Shown: positions 1 through 11,138, counted from the stretch's first letter. The stretch is 64,000 bases of DNA from Rhizodiscina lignyota (GCA_010015805.1 ML978147.1:78283-142282), one strand, 5' to 3'. Made by a program: numbers and translations. The notes: a model not told the origin generated them from the letters alone.

Positions 1-625
1 GTAGCCGCGGAGGGAGCTGTGGGAACTACTCCCTTCCCTGATTTATCGAGCATCTGAACGCATGGTCGTCGAGTTGCGGTCTGAGTTGAGGCTAGCAAAC
101 GTTCACGCGGAGTTGCGGGAAAGTATATCAAAACTAACGATCGTCACTCCTTCTACCTCTGCCCTGGTTGCCCGTCAAGCGTGTCCTGCATCTAGTTCTC
201 GGAGTGGGCTGTACTGGTACCGTGGTGGTCCAGAAGGGTTTGACACGTGGCTCAGGTTACAATGTCAATACTAGTTTGAGCCGGCGAGGTGCACAGTGCT
301 ACTATAACTAGACCACTCTCGATCGAAGAAGGTATATATTCATGTTTTCATGCGATACTGCGCGATGCTGATGTTTCTAGTTCGAGGCGACGATTTTGTC
401 GATGAGGCTGAGGATGTTGATAAGACTTAGTGAGAGGGATCCCATCATTCACTACTTCCGTGTTACTTTCTGCCTTCCCTCCACCAGTCCAATGCTAGCG
501 TTAAGATTGCTTGAGCGCTCATTGGCTCTCTTTCCGTAGAAGCTGTAGCTCGATTTGGCGAAAAGCTCCGATTCAGTGCTCGAACTCGGAGAATTGAGAG
601 ATCTCTATTTTGCTAGGCAGGAAAA
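1..625. other. Left-edge intergenic region, no gene recognised
   Basis: This stretch lies downstream of the HET-domain gene. It holds only one short open frame of 70 codons, with no recognisable domain. I see no RNA gene, repeat or mobile element here. The end of a gene lying to the left cannot be excluded. Confidence 0.5.
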
Positions 626-2626
626 TCAAACCACTTGATTCTGATTAAAAAGTTCGCTAGTAGTAAACTCTTCATTCTTGTCATTGGCAAACTTGATATC
701 AACAATGTGGACGTATTCCTCCATTCTCCATTCCGCGCGAGTCGAAGTGTTGATAACAAGGCAATGCTGTCTAAAATCCAAAGATTCAGTAAGGTGAGGT
801 GCATCTAAGACTTGTTCTAGAAGGCGAGGTTGTTGTGCTGAGAGCTTGACAGAGAGAACAGCTCGTGTCTCGATTTTGGGGTGACGGGAACGGAACAAAA
901 CAACGACTGTAAAATTAATAGCTTTAGTGGAGTTATCCTCCGTCTCTTTTGCTCCACTCAGTCCCTTATCACCGTTACTGGACCAAGTGAGAGCAGCTCG
1001 GGGCTCCGCTGAAAATGGTATCCGTAAAATACCAGTGGTGTGGGTACAGAACTGAGGCGGAAATGATTCCGTAATGGTAAATGGATGCAAGTGTGGCGGT
1101 GTGTGACATCTGATCCAGATGTTTGAGGTCCGTTCCGGCTGCTTCTCTGCTGGTGTAGTTAACAGTCGGAGCGCGAACTCCCTAACAATGGTGAGCGATT
1201 CGATTGGCGCTCTTGCTGCATCCTCCCAGTCGATGACGACTAGAACATGCTCATATAGACTATACAAGAACATTCCATCATGTCCTCGACCTATGACGCT
1301 GACTCTGAGCGCAAGCGGTCCTCTGAAGTCATCAACATAGCGACAATTCAAGATCCAGAATATATTTCCCGTTGGCGATCTCCAAACCGGTGCTCTTATC
1401 TGAAGTCCCAAGTTGGTCAACAAAAACGGCTCGGCGACGCTATTGTTGTTCTGAATCGGTATGCGGATTACCCTGTTTCCGAGGGTAAAGTATCGTGGCT
1501 CGGGTGCAAAGATATTCCTTCGCAGAGGTTCCATCGAGAACGCAAAAATGGATTGATCAATCGAATAGTTGCTAATGAGTTGCTGGAGTCTGCGAAAAGC
1601 ATGCGAACCCTCTCCATACAGAGGCGGCATGCTGAGCTGAAAGATGCCAATCAGGCAATACGCCTCATCCTCTTTCCGCGTGCACTCCCTGGAAGCAGCC
1701 CACGACATCTTTCTGGCCACACTCACAGTACGCAGCACAGGTCTTCCTTCAAGGAGAACGGCCTCGTCTATTCCAGTTATTCGATTGATAGGGCCTACGA
1801 GCTGCTTTTTGGTTCCGATCAGCTTCCAGTCGGAGTCGAAGAAATTTACATCGTCCGGTGCAATCAATTCTTGAAGCGTCCAGCCCCTCTTGAACCATCT
1901 GCTCAGGAAGAAGTTTGATATTTCCAGGCGCCGCAGAAAATATTCGTCCGGTGCAGTCTGTTCCTTACCGGTCCAGAGTCTCTCGAACCCCATGCTCTGG
2001 GAAACCTCAAATGTTTCCATCCGGCGTAGCATATGTTCGCCCGGAGATGCGGGAGTGATGTAAACGTCCGACAGATACGCATAGCATGTTTCAGCATTCT
2101 TGTACCAATTCCACATTGAATTAATCGCTTCGCTCAGCTCTGCACTGCTGGATTTGTCTATACAGCATGTATCTACCTATTGCATAATCAGTCCAGATTG
2201 TCACGTATTATTTTACGGCGCACGGAGACCGAGAGCCAGTGGAAAGACTGTCGACAAAAATGATAGTATACTCCTCACCCACGAGAAACAAGAGGCAAAG
2301 ACAAAGATAGAGTTATATTCTCTATATGATATTAATCAAGCATTCAGACCTCAATTAAGGGTGAACCATTTTTTCGCAGCTTTGAAGGGCAAGAAGGAAG
2401 CTTCATATCGTACCCATGCAAATTTCAAGCCATCTTGGAGTGCTTGCTCACAGCAAGACCTGATCTTCTTGAAGCCAGCCATTTTTCTGGCAATCGGGTC
2501 CCGTATTTGTTGGAAAGAAACCTCTTCTTGGCCCCAGGTGTGCGAGAGGATGGCATATTTCGGGATGTCCTCACCGGAAAACTCGTGCTCGACGAGAGCG
2601 CAAGTCTCGGCATTTAGAAGTCTCAT
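626..2626 (-). CDS. HET-domain (heterokaryon incompatibility) protein
   Basis: HET-domain proteins act in non-self recognition and cell death after hyphal fusion. Two exons (2626-2414 and 2176-626) join across a 237-bp intron into 587 residues. The join restores the family motif AWVDTCCIDK, followed by SSAELSEAINSMWNWYKNA and, further on, RGWTLQELIAP, all HET signatures. The HET domain spans about residues 20-160. The rest has no repeat domain (no WD40, ankyrin or NACHT) that I can see. I chose the start at MRLLNAET because the family usually begins MRLL; an in-frame ATG lies 14 codons upstream. The two-exon layout with a break before the Cys-Cys motif is common in this family. Incompatibility function is inferred from the family only. 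Confidence 0.88.
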
Positions 2627-3014
2627 ATTGGGGCAAAGAGACAAACATGAATTGCTAAAAGAGGGCAAGTAAGAGTGCCACCCTGACGTGAATTGCTGGG
2701 TTGAAACTGGATGCTCTAACTTTGAAGCCTTTTCGCCGAAAACCCCACGAAAGGTCTGGACCCGACATGTCGCTTAGTCAGCAGACGAAACGGCACAGGA
2801 GGATATAGCTAACAGGACAGGTAACGAGTGCGTATACATTCAAACCAAAAATCAACCAGACGTGAGTGACAGCACTTTACCCTCCATAGCATTTCATTCT
2901 TAGCTCCGAGTGGGACACTAACCGCTTGTGTACCACTGCTTACCCAAATCCCTGTGACAAGGAGTGACAACTTGTTACGTGCCGATGGAAACACCCCAAA
3001 GGTTCGCTAGTATC
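2627..3014. other. Intergenic region between HET and NmrA-like genes
   Basis: This is the upstream region of the HET gene and the 3' side of the NmrA-like gene. I see no gene, RNA or repeat in it. Confidence 0.5.
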
Positions 3015-4051
3015 CTAATAATTCACAAATTCTTTGACAGCATCATCCAGCGAGATCTTCTTGACGCCTGGATACCGATGATTGTCCAAATCGTCGCCAA
3101 GCTGGAACTCTGGGGTCTGGAAATAATACATGGAGAGTCTGGAAGCAAATGTGAATATTGGTGAGTTGAGAGCGCATGATATTAGTGGTTATTAGACTTA
3201 CAGGCTGATATGTTGATGCCAAGGCGTATCAGTACCGGCGAGGGCCCGGACCTGCTCCTTTGCTTCGCTCATGCTCCCCTGATGTAATAAGGGCAGTGGA
3301 GATCCGTCTCCTTTGATCCTGCCAATTGCTGTAGCAATTTCGTTCATCGTTGCCTTAAAATCGACAACTGTACAAATAGATTAGCCAAACCAAAGGTCTC
3401 GAGGGTAAGGAGGACTGTACGTTTGACGAAGCCCGTTGGCTCGTCCGGATCATTCGCAACCCTTGCCGCATATTCAGCAGCACTCTTGTATGAGACAAAA
3501 TCTATTGTCTCATTACCTGTCCCCCAATATTTCGGCTCCTTTGGATTGAAAAAGACACCAAAAAAGGCCTCGACAAAGATGCCCACCAGAACATGAACCG
3601 CCTTTACTTGGATCGTTCCGTTTTCGTTTCCTTGTCGGAGGTATTCCCAAACCGCAATGTGGGCGTCCATAGGAGGCAGGTCACCGCGGTGAAGTGCGCG
3701 AAAATCGAGAGTAAAGTCGGAAGCAATGAATCGACCAACGCCCTCGGCGTCACAGGCTTCAATAAGAACCTTTGAAGAGTTCACCATGAGCTGAAAGTCC
3801 ATGCGATTATATGCACAGATGACAGTTGAGCAGCCAGTAATGGCCTTCTGGGCATCCTCGACACTCAGAGCGGAACCTGAAAACACTTTGAACCGGCTCG
3901 GGCGATCTGTGAGCGACTTCTCGATCTTTTCGGGGGAACGACAAAATCCATGGACGGTGGCTTCGGTCGTATCGAGTAGGTAGCTAGCAATCAGAGTACC
4001 CAACTTCCCTGTGACGCCAGCAATGGCGATACATGTTGGAGTCGCCCTCAT
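3015..4051 (-). CDS. NmrA-like NAD(P)-binding protein
   Basis: Three exons (4051-3421, 3367-3202, 3138-3015) with introns of 53 and 63 bp give 306 residues. The N-terminus has a Rossmann dinucleotide-binding motif, AGVTGKLGTLIASYLL (GxxGxxG). It is followed by the family's Arg after the second strand (HGFCRSPEK) and an IASDFTLDF segment. The C-terminus YPGVKKISLDDAVKEFVNY matches the usual end of fungal NmrA or isoflavone-reductase-like proteins, where the last helix follows a SLDDAVKEF-type motif. Such proteins either sense redox state and modulate transcription factors, or act as reductases in secondary metabolism. Sequence alone does not decide which. It lies 320 bp from a Zn2Cys6 regulator on the same strand. 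The join is strongly supported because the frame closes at a family-typical terminus. Confidence 0.87.
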
Positions 4052-4371
4052 GCTGACCAGACTGAAATGCTGAAATTGTGTAGCCTAGAATTGAAGATAG
4101 AGAAGCTTTGTTGAAATTGTCAGAAGACACCTATGGCTTTCGCAAGGTCGATAAGGAGCTTTATGATAATGTCACTCGATCATTTTTTTGCAGTATTCGG
4201 CGTTACAGGTCGGACTCGGCGATCACCACCGAATGCCAAGACCGAATACCGAATATGCAGGGGAATTTCACACATGTGGGCTGCAGTAATAAACCACATT
4301 TCGCATGCATTCTGCGCTCCATATGAGCAGTGCGACTTCGGAGGTTCCTCTCGTGCGAGATGAGAGAAAAC
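4052..4371. promoter_or_regulatory. NmrA promoter with a cluster of CCGAAT motifs
   Basis: This interval separates the NmrA-like gene start from the 3' end of the Zn2Cys6 gene, both on the minus strand. Four copies of CCGAAT, one of them inverted (ATTCGG), lie within positions 4195-4254: 4195-4200 inverted, and 4229-4234, 4242-4247 and 4249-4254 direct. Zn2Cys6 factors bind CCG/CGG triplets, so this may be an operator. That is inference. Confidence 0.35.
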
Positions 4372-5742
4372 TCATTTGAGGAGACCATTGTCAGTGAGGA
4401 CCTCTCGAATGAGATTCAACTTGTCCATGAGTCCAGCCGAACGAGAATGAGCAACCTCGCAAACAGGAACCAGAGTCTCCAGAAAAGTCGCATCAATGCC
4501 AGTAGCGCTTGGGGGAGCTGTGGGATTTCCATCGGGTGAATCGGTGTTGAGATGAGCGTTGTGATCGGTTGAGTTTTCCCGGATAGAGTCTGTAAGCCTT
4601 CCAAAAGACTGCTCCAAGGAATATATCAGGTCTGCAATGAGAGAGACCACTGCGGACCATACACTCGACTTGGATGCTGTCACAAATGAGCCGATCTTGA
4701 GCGGAAGACATGCACTCCCATGGTACTCTGACGAGTTGAATATGCCACACCGAACCATTTCGTTCGTATGTGCAAAGGTTTGCTCCCAGATAGAGACAAT
4801 TTGATGGTGACAAGAGAGGGCAACCAAGATAGTGGCTTGGCTCACTGATGATTTAGTAGCAGCATCTTGCGATTTGCGCCGAGGGTCTCCTGGCAGAACC
4901 TGGCATGCAGGTATGGGAGCTCCAACCATTGATGCAAGATCAGAATAGAGATCAGTCAGCCTCTGGGTAAAGTGAAAAACTTCTGAAATTGAAGGCATAT
5001 TCGGTCGATTAGACCCATCAAGACCATGGGCACGGCACGTTGGATTTGATGAATTGTCTCCCGTAGCATTCGCGGGAAAGTTAAACGACTGGCCGGAGCT
5101 GTGGATTGAGAGTGGCGGGTGGGTATTTTTATGCAGAACCAGCATTCTAAAGAGTTCCGATAGCTGCAAATCGATGGATTGCTCCCTAGGGCTCTCCGTA
5201 TTGGACGTTGATACCTCTGCGGTGCATTCGCTCGCCATACCGCCAGTGATTGGTTGGGTTAGAATCTTTGGAGAAACCTGCCCAATCCCAGAGAGCTCAG
5301 ACGCTCCAGGTTGAACAACAGGAGCATCGAAATGCGACATCAAAGGCACTGTTGACATGTCCATGTTGGATAATGAGAGTGTGTCAGGTCCAAAGCTGGG
5401 ATCGACGAATGGAATGTCAGTTCCTGCTGCTATTCCGTAGATATTTCCCTCCTCTGTCATCACCGCGTCCAGGCTGCTATCAACGTTCGATCCGAATCCA
5501 ATGCTATCTAGAATTGTTAGACTGTTTCGAGATGAAATGCCCATAGGGACATCGGAAACCCCTTGCTCTACGCCGAGGGGCCAATCAAAGTTTCCACGCT
5601 TCGGAGCCCTCGACACACATTGTGCTCCTGCCTTCCGACATCGAACACAGGTCTCGCCAGGCGAGGGCCGGAGACAACGGAGCTTTTGCCCATGACAGCG
5701 GTCACATGCAGCAATTCTTCGTCGTTGTATTGCCTGAGCCAT
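4372..5742 (-). CDS. Zn2Cys6 transcription factor
   Basis: A single-exon gene of 456 residues. The DNA-binding domain is at the very N-terminus, with cysteines at residues 13, 16, 23, 32, 35 and 42 (C-X2-C-X6-C-X8-C-X2-C-X6-C), preceded by the basic stretch QRRRIAA. The remainder is Ser/Thr/Pro-rich and then helical from about residue 200. The layout, with a short C-terminal helical region around QATILVALSCHHQIVSIWEQ and a final LMDKLNLIREVL segment, resembles pathway-specific regulators of the AflR-like group. That assignment is a family impression only. The gene is divergent from a second Zn2Cys6 regulator 495 bp away and next to an NmrA-like gene, so it may control one or both. No truncation is visible. 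Confidence 0.9.
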   Translation of the reverse strand: MAQAIQRRRIAACDRCHGQKLRCLRPSPGETCVRCRKAGAQCVSRAPKRGNFDWPLGVEQGVSDVPMGISSRNSLTILDSIGFGSNVDSSLDAVMTEEGNIYGIAAGTDIPFVDPSFGPDTLSLSNMDMSTVPLMSHFDAPVVQPGASELSGIGQVSPKILTQPITGGMASECTAEVSTSNTESPREQSIDLQLSELFRMLVLHKNTHPPLSIHSSGQSFNFPANATGDNSSNPTCRAHGLDGSNRPNMPSISEVFHFTQRLTDLYSDLASMVGAPIPACQVLPGDPRRKSQDAATKSSVSQATILVALSCHHQIVSIWEQTFAHTNEMVRCGIFNSSEYHGSACLPLKIGSFVTASKSSVWSAVVSLIADLIYSLEQSFGRLTDSIRENSTDHNAHLNTDSPDGNPTAPPSATGIDATFLETLVPVCEVAHSRSAGLMDKLNLIREVLTDNGLLK

Positions 5743-6237
5743 CGCCGAACCTTCATGTAGAACCAGTCAGATTCAGGATTAGGGAGTGATTCCGGTCATG
5801 TGCGTAGACTCATATCAAGCACATCTGAATTATTAAAACATTTGTTATTATTGAATTTCGAAGTTTGGTTGATTTTCGTCGTGGGCAGATCATGAGGTGT
5901 CGTAGCGAGACTCTGTAAATTATCGTAATATTAATCCTGAAACGGGAATAGCGCAATATTCGTCCGTACCTACGGATGAACCGAAGCAGAATATTTACAG
6001 GTCTTCCACGCAATGTCAACTTCACATATATTCTTTTTTGAGGCACGTCAAGGTGCACAATCTATCGTACCAACGACATGATCGCATCCCGGAGATGTCC
6101 CTAAAACGAATATATCTCCTTGAGCAGTTCTTAGAGCTTTGTGACTACCTTACTTCCGCTCTCGTTTCGAAAACCTGGAATTCTTGAATTATTTTGCATA
6201 GGTCGACGGTCCACTCCTGTGATCGAGTTGCGTATAA
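5743..6237. promoter_or_regulatory. Shared divergent promoter of the two Zn2Cys6 genes
   Basis: This 495-bp AT-rich interval lies between two head-to-head regulator genes and must hold both promoters. It contains the palindrome listed separately at 5963-5976. I found no open frame with domain similarity. Confidence 0.6.
5963..5976. promoter_or_regulatory. Candidate Zn2Cys6 binding palindrome
   Basis: TCCGTA-CC-TACGGA is a perfect 6+2+6 inverted repeat that contains CCG-N6-CGG. Zn2Cys6 dimers recognise paired CGG triplets with a fixed spacer, so the site fits autoregulation or cross-regulation by one of the flanking factors. Binding is inferred, not shown. Confidence 0.4.
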
Positions 6238-7986
6238 ATGCAGTCAAAGAGACGATGTTGGAACTGCCGCGGTGAGACCTTGGAGCACCCGTACCAAAAC
6301 GAACCGCGTTTGACTAAAAACCCCTTTAGCGCTTAAGATTTACTGTGATAAAACTATTCCGTCCTGCCTAAACTGTGAAGGAAAGGGACGAAAATGCTCT
6401 GAATATGGGCTGGGACTGTCATGGCCGCGAGACGAGGATAAACGGAGGTCTATTCGTTCAACCGGTCAACGCATGATTGATGTGCGGTCGAAGAACCTAG
6501 ATTTCATCACGATTTCAACCAAGGACATAGAGGCATTCCAGAAGCATGGTATGTATTACTCCGATATTAAATCGTCATATAACATCGAATCTGACGTACC
6601 TCTCAGCTTGGGCGTACTACAATCCAAAGCCGTATAGTTGCTTTTGGTTTCCTCATCAGCCGTATAACAGCATGGCGAGGCTCGATCCGTTCCTCACAGT
6701 GAACAGTGTGTCATAGTTCTTTCTCCTATGTTGCGCTAGCTTGGATTCTATTTACTCATGTAATACGCAGGCCGCAGTCCAATTGCCAGACTGATCTCTT
6801 CGAGTCATGATGCAGACAATCTGTATGGCCTTCTTGTAAGACTGTCCTTTAATGACAATGAGCCACCTTCATTAGCAACCCGTCATGCCATCAGTGCATT
6901 ATCTTATCAACATCTGTCCATGGAACGAACTGCGATAATGCATCGGACAAGTGCCATCCGAGCACTTCAGAACGCAATTGGGTATCTTGAACCATCACAA
7001 ATCATCCAAACAACTGCAGCGAGCATGTTGCTCAGTGTTGCCGAGGTCAGCGTGCTGTAAATCATTGCTTCGTCTTGCTCACTTGGTACAGATCCTGAAT
7101 TACGAGGCTTCGATTCCCAGCTGGTATATCTTCTTCTGCGGCACCAAGAATTTACTACGTCAAGCAACTCAAAAGGGCGGGACCTGCACTGAAGATGGAG
7201 CGTTGATTATGGATTGGATCTTCTACCACGATGCCATGTATATGTTCAGTGTTCGACATTGGGGGCACAAAAGGGGCCATCAGAAGAAAATATCAAGGTG
7301 GAAGACAATGATGTCGAAAGCAACTTCTGCTTCCGAATCGCACGTCGTATGTCGTATCGCTTCATGAATAATGGAATCGATGTGAGATGCTGATCAAACA
7401 ATCACAGGTGGTTCCCACCATTGGCTGTTCCCTCGAATTGCTGAATCTCCTATGCGAAGTCGTCCATGCCATACTCGATCGTGAGGATCCCAGTTATCAC
7501 TCCCAGGCACATCTCAAAAGGATCAGAGCCCTCGAGATCCGGCTTCGAGGCCTGGAGCAGTGCCCTGACGGAGTATCAGGTATAGAACCCGAGGAGAAAG
7601 CCCATCGATCGAATATCGCGGAGCTCTTCCGCTTGGCAACATTGACGTACCTTTATCGGGTGGCCAAGGGGGAATCCAGAGAATCCATCGACGCTAATAC
7701 AATTATCGAGCGCGCATTCGCTTTGTTGAGAAATGTTAAAAATTGCGAGCGGCCTTGGTCTCTCTTTATTATCGCTCTCGAGGCGCGCACAGAGCATCAC
7801 CGAGCAATCGTGCTGGAGATTCTGAAGGAGTCTCTGAGAATGCAACCGGTGGGCATGATTGCACTCACAAAACGCATGATCCATGATGCTTGGGTGCAGC
7901 AAGATCTGCACGACGAGGAGATCGATCCGTTGACGCTCTACGGTCTCATCATCAGCAGAAGCCGCGTCCCTCCATGCTTTGCGTGA
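6238..7986 (+). CDS. Zn2Cys6 transcription factor, six exons
   Basis: Exons 6238-6271, 6330-6548, 6607-6705, 6771-7045, 7092-7346 and 7408-7986 give 486 residues. The introns are 46-65 bp. The first exon has only 34 nt, and splicing is needed to complete the zinc cluster. Cysteines then sit at residues 7, 10, 17, 24, 27 and 34 (C-X2-C-X6-C-X6-C-X2-C-X6-C), followed by the SWPRDEDKRR segment typical of one large class of fungal regulators. The C-terminal half is helical, in the manner of fungal_trans_2 domains, and includes a VVPTIGCSLELLNL segment and a VPPCFA end. The stop is TGA at 7984-7986. The same frame then stays open for 83 coding-like codons to a TAA at 8236-8238 (see findings), so the true C-terminus is uncertain. 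The gene is divergent from the other regulator. Confidence 0.8.
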
Positions 7987-8260
7987 GCGAAAGAGTTCCT
8001 GGGTGTCACCCAATTTGTACTTGCGTCAAAGTGGCCACTCAAGAGCCTAGACGCCACAGTGTTCGGGATCTCAAAATCGATAGGCAATGTGTCGTTGATC
8101 GCATCGATTGCGATTCAGGAATACGGAGATGCAGCCGAGATAGAAGCGGTGAAGGCGCAGGCAGGTTATTCGGCATTAATGGAAATCATTGACAACAGTT
8201 CTGTGGAAATGGACAGCGAGAATTTGTTGAGACTGTAAATGAAGATGGAGATGGTTTGTT

Positions 8261-8662
8261 TCAGGCTGAGGGTGTCCGGATTCGGAGCCACCCGGTCTTC
8301 ATCTCGACGGTGCCGTATTCCAGTGCCTGAATGACAGTACGAAACCGAATGCAGTCCAATGAGGCGCTTCTTGAAGAGTGGGTATCATTCAGTGTCGGAG
8401 TTACCGCTTGCCGCAAATTTGCGTCCCTGGCCATTCCTGATTTATCAGCCAAGACTTTGCATCCGAGAAAGGTAAGGTTGCGGTAGTGTAATACGGAACG
8501 CAAGGACTGGACATTAAGTGAGAGGAGAAAGCGGACCATTATTGGATGAACAAGGTGAAAACAGTCTTTGCTGGCGGAGTGCATTTTGATGTCGGCTTTA
8601 CCAATCTGTTCCTCAATCTTTCCTACGAGTTTTTGGAAGGCAGCAAACTGTAGGATAGACAT
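8261..8662 (-). CDS. Hypothetical small protein (uncertain)
   Basis: An open frame of 133 codons, convergent with the preceding Zn2Cys6 gene. The N-terminal half has a helix-like pattern with alternating hydrophobic residues (FQKLVGKIEEQIGKADIK). I recognise no domain, signal peptide or membrane segment. It could be a small single-exon gene or chance; nothing beyond length and composition supports it. Confidence 0.25.
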   Translation of the reverse strand: MSILQFAAFQKLVGKIEEQIGKADIKMHSASKDCFHLVHPIMVRFLLSLNVQSLRSVLHYRNLTFLGCKVLADKSGMARDANLRQAVTPTLNDTHSSRSASLDCIRFRTVIQALEYGTVEMKTGWLRIRTPSA

Positions 8663-9181
8663 AGCAACTTATTGAGAATATGTGCATTAAATGTTAACCG
8701 CAACCGTGATTATTATTCTTGCGCGGAATTTGAGAAAATGTCCCACACGCGAGGGTGAACTGAGCATTGCCACGGGTTCCGTGGAGAATGCACCGGGAGG
8801 CTAACCAAAGAAGGGAATAAGTTTTCTACCCCAGACAGGGTAGTGCAGTGATCGTGCGGAATAATGATAGCCCACCGCAAAAAGTTGCCTTTCCACATTA
8901 CTTAAGCTAGCACGTGCATGAGTCGGTCAATCATTGCTTAACAAATAGCCCGGAACGTGATGGGGGAATCAAAATAGGGGAAATGAAAGGTCGAAATTTC
9001 TGACGATAAGTAAACATTAAAGATTTGTTACCAATGTGCATGGAGAGACGTATGCGCTAGACAATGAAAAAGAATATAAAATGCAGGTTCCATGCAAATG
9101 ATTGACATACAGCAAACTCCAGACAGCACAGTGCAGATTCAAGTGACTTGATATCCCACTGAAGCCGATACAAACATCACC
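8663..9181 (+). promoter_or_regulatory. Promoter region of the epoxide hydrolase gene
   Basis: This AT-rich upstream region has a TATA-like box (tataaa, 9075-9080) about 100 bp before the start codon at 9182. I see no other gene in it. Confidence 0.45.
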
Positions 9182-10638
9182 ATGCGGTTACCTAGTCTCT
9201 TGGGCTGTTCCATCAGCCTTGTTGCGGGGATGGCGGTGGCCGGAGGCACATATGGAAGCAAGGGTTTCAACCTTCGTCCTTTCAAAGTCGAACTCTCCTC
9301 TGGTCTTCCGCGCATGTTCGATCTGGTCAAGAATACCGAGCTGCCAGCTCATGAGGAATACCCAGGCGTTGGTTCCTCGTTTGGAATTGGGCTTGACGTA
9401 CTGAAATCGCTCAAGAAGGAATGGCTTACGAATTTCGATTGGCAGAAGGCACAGGCTTCGATGAATCGGTAAGATGTACCTTCATGTTCCAGTCAAGGTA
9501 GTTGGTGCTAAACAATTATTAGCTATGAGCAATACACTGTGGAGATTGAGGGTCTCACCATCCACTTCGTCCATGAAAAGTCAAAGGACCCTCATGCCAT
9601 TCCCATCATACTCCAGCATGGATGGCCAGGTTCCTTCCTCGAAATGGTACCAATCATTGACCCACTGAAAAGCCAGGCCAAAACATCAACCGGCAAGCCT
9701 ATTTCCTTCAATGTCGTAGTGCCGTCGCTTCCTGGTCATGCGTTCTCAAGTGCCCCTCCTGCCAACTGGACAGTCGAGGACACGGCCAGAGTGTTTAATA
9801 CCCTAATGACCAAGGTCCTGGGATATGGTACATATGCTGTCCATGGAACGGACTGGGGTTCGGCTACCGCGTACAGTATGTACGACCAGTTCAACCAGTC
9901 CGCTCGAGCGGCGCATCTGAACTTCCTGCCGTACTTCCCTTTGCTCCCTGAAGCATTAGTGGCGCAGAACATATCTCTCTCTCCCGAGGAGGAATTTGAG
10001 GAGCAGAGATTGGTGGATTGGGAAACCAATGGCAACGCTTATCTTGTAGAGCAGACCACGAAGGTATGGTACGCGTCTCTGTGAGATCTTGGCCGCTGAT
10101 TGAGTAACCGCAGCCAAACACGATCGGCTTGGCCATCTATGATAGCCCATTGGGCCAGTTGTCTTGGATCGCTGAGAAGTACATTGCCTGTGGGTCTATC
10201 TCTAACAGCTAGTCAGCAAAGTGGCATTCTAACATTTGTAGGGTCTGATCCTCGTCAAGGCACCGGGCCATCTCTTTTGACTCATAACGAAATCCTGACT
10301 GAAGTGTCTTTATACTACCTCACGCGCTCCATAGTATCTTCAATGTACATCTACGCACAGAATCCCAACGGCTTTATGACGACGTACCACAAGGCCCGCA
10401 CAGATGCGCCACTACTATTTAGTAGCTTCAAGTACAATGTCGGTTTCTGGCCGCAGCAACTGGTTGCGCGGGTTGGAAATCTGGTCAAGTACACCTGTGA
10501 GTTCTCCGATGTTGAAGCTGACGTCGAAGAAGCTGACGTCGACAAGATCACAGCTTTGGCGGCCACTTCCCTGGGCTGGATAACCCTCCGGCTCTGACCG
10601 CGGACATCAGAGAGATTGGAAATTATTGGGAGCATTAG
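9182..10638 (+). CDS. Secreted-type epoxide hydrolase (alpha/beta hydrolase, EHN domain)
   Basis: Five exons (9182-9468, 9523-10063, 10114-10189, 10242-10488, 10554-10638) give 411 residues. The protein adds water to an epoxide to form a diol. Residues 1-20 are a signal-peptide-like stretch (MRLPSLLGCSISLVAGMAVA). The N-terminal EHN lid region follows, with PFKVELSSG and a W-L-x-x-F-D-W motif. Then come the oxyanion motif HGWPGS (about 128-133), the nucleophile D206 in VHGTDWGS, and the catalytic histidine H388 in GGHFPGLDNP. The length is normal for the microsomal / juvenile-hormone type family. The last intron (10489-10553, donor GTACAC) is needed to recover the GGHFP motif; the unspliced frame loses it. 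The substrate is unknown. It lies near two regulators and an NmrA-like gene, which suggests detoxification or secondary metabolism. Confidence 0.88.
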
Positions 10639-11138
10639 GCATTCCATGCGATCGATCTGCTGGATTCCGTGATGTATGATAGAGCTGAATGTCCAACCTC
10701 CTAATCGTTTGCCGAGACATCTTAGCATTTGCGGCGGGGAAACATCGGGCCGCAGAGGTACAAGGAACACCAGGAGGTACCCGAGCTTTGGTTGTGCCAT
10801 ACCCAAAACTCTAGGTGCTCCAAGTACCTGGCTCAGGTCATCACCCTTGCCAGTAATATTTAATCTCACTTCAGAGTCATCTACCATCTCATTCATCTTC
10901 CCAAGAACATGGGAAGATGACTTTTAGGCTTCTTCAGCTATATAGAACAACATATTCTACATTCCTTGCTTTTTCATCGTGCATATCCTTTCCGCACACA
11001 ACATCGTGGCTTGGTTCAGCCTCGTGACATAGATGCCTGCTGTTTGCGCCCTTTTCATCAGTGAGCCCTTTTGAGAAATTCTCCAAGTCCTGCTGTCGTC
11101 CAGGTCTCATTTTCTTTTCAATTCATAATTCCCTCATC
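10639..11138. other. Intergenic region upstream of the homeodomain gene
   Basis: Pyrimidine-rich tracts near 10930-11130 look like a promoter and 5' leader of the following gene. I see no separate gene. An upstream in-frame ATG for the next gene exists at 11061. Confidence 0.45.

Noticed and set aside
1280-1918. 212-codon plus-strand frame
   Set aside because: It lies antisense to the HET-domain exon and has no domain; it is a shadow of the coding strand.
10490-10597. Alternative C-terminus of the epoxide hydrolase read through without splicing
   Set aside because: It replaces the catalytic GGHFP segment by an unrelated peptide; splicing at 10489-10553 restores it.
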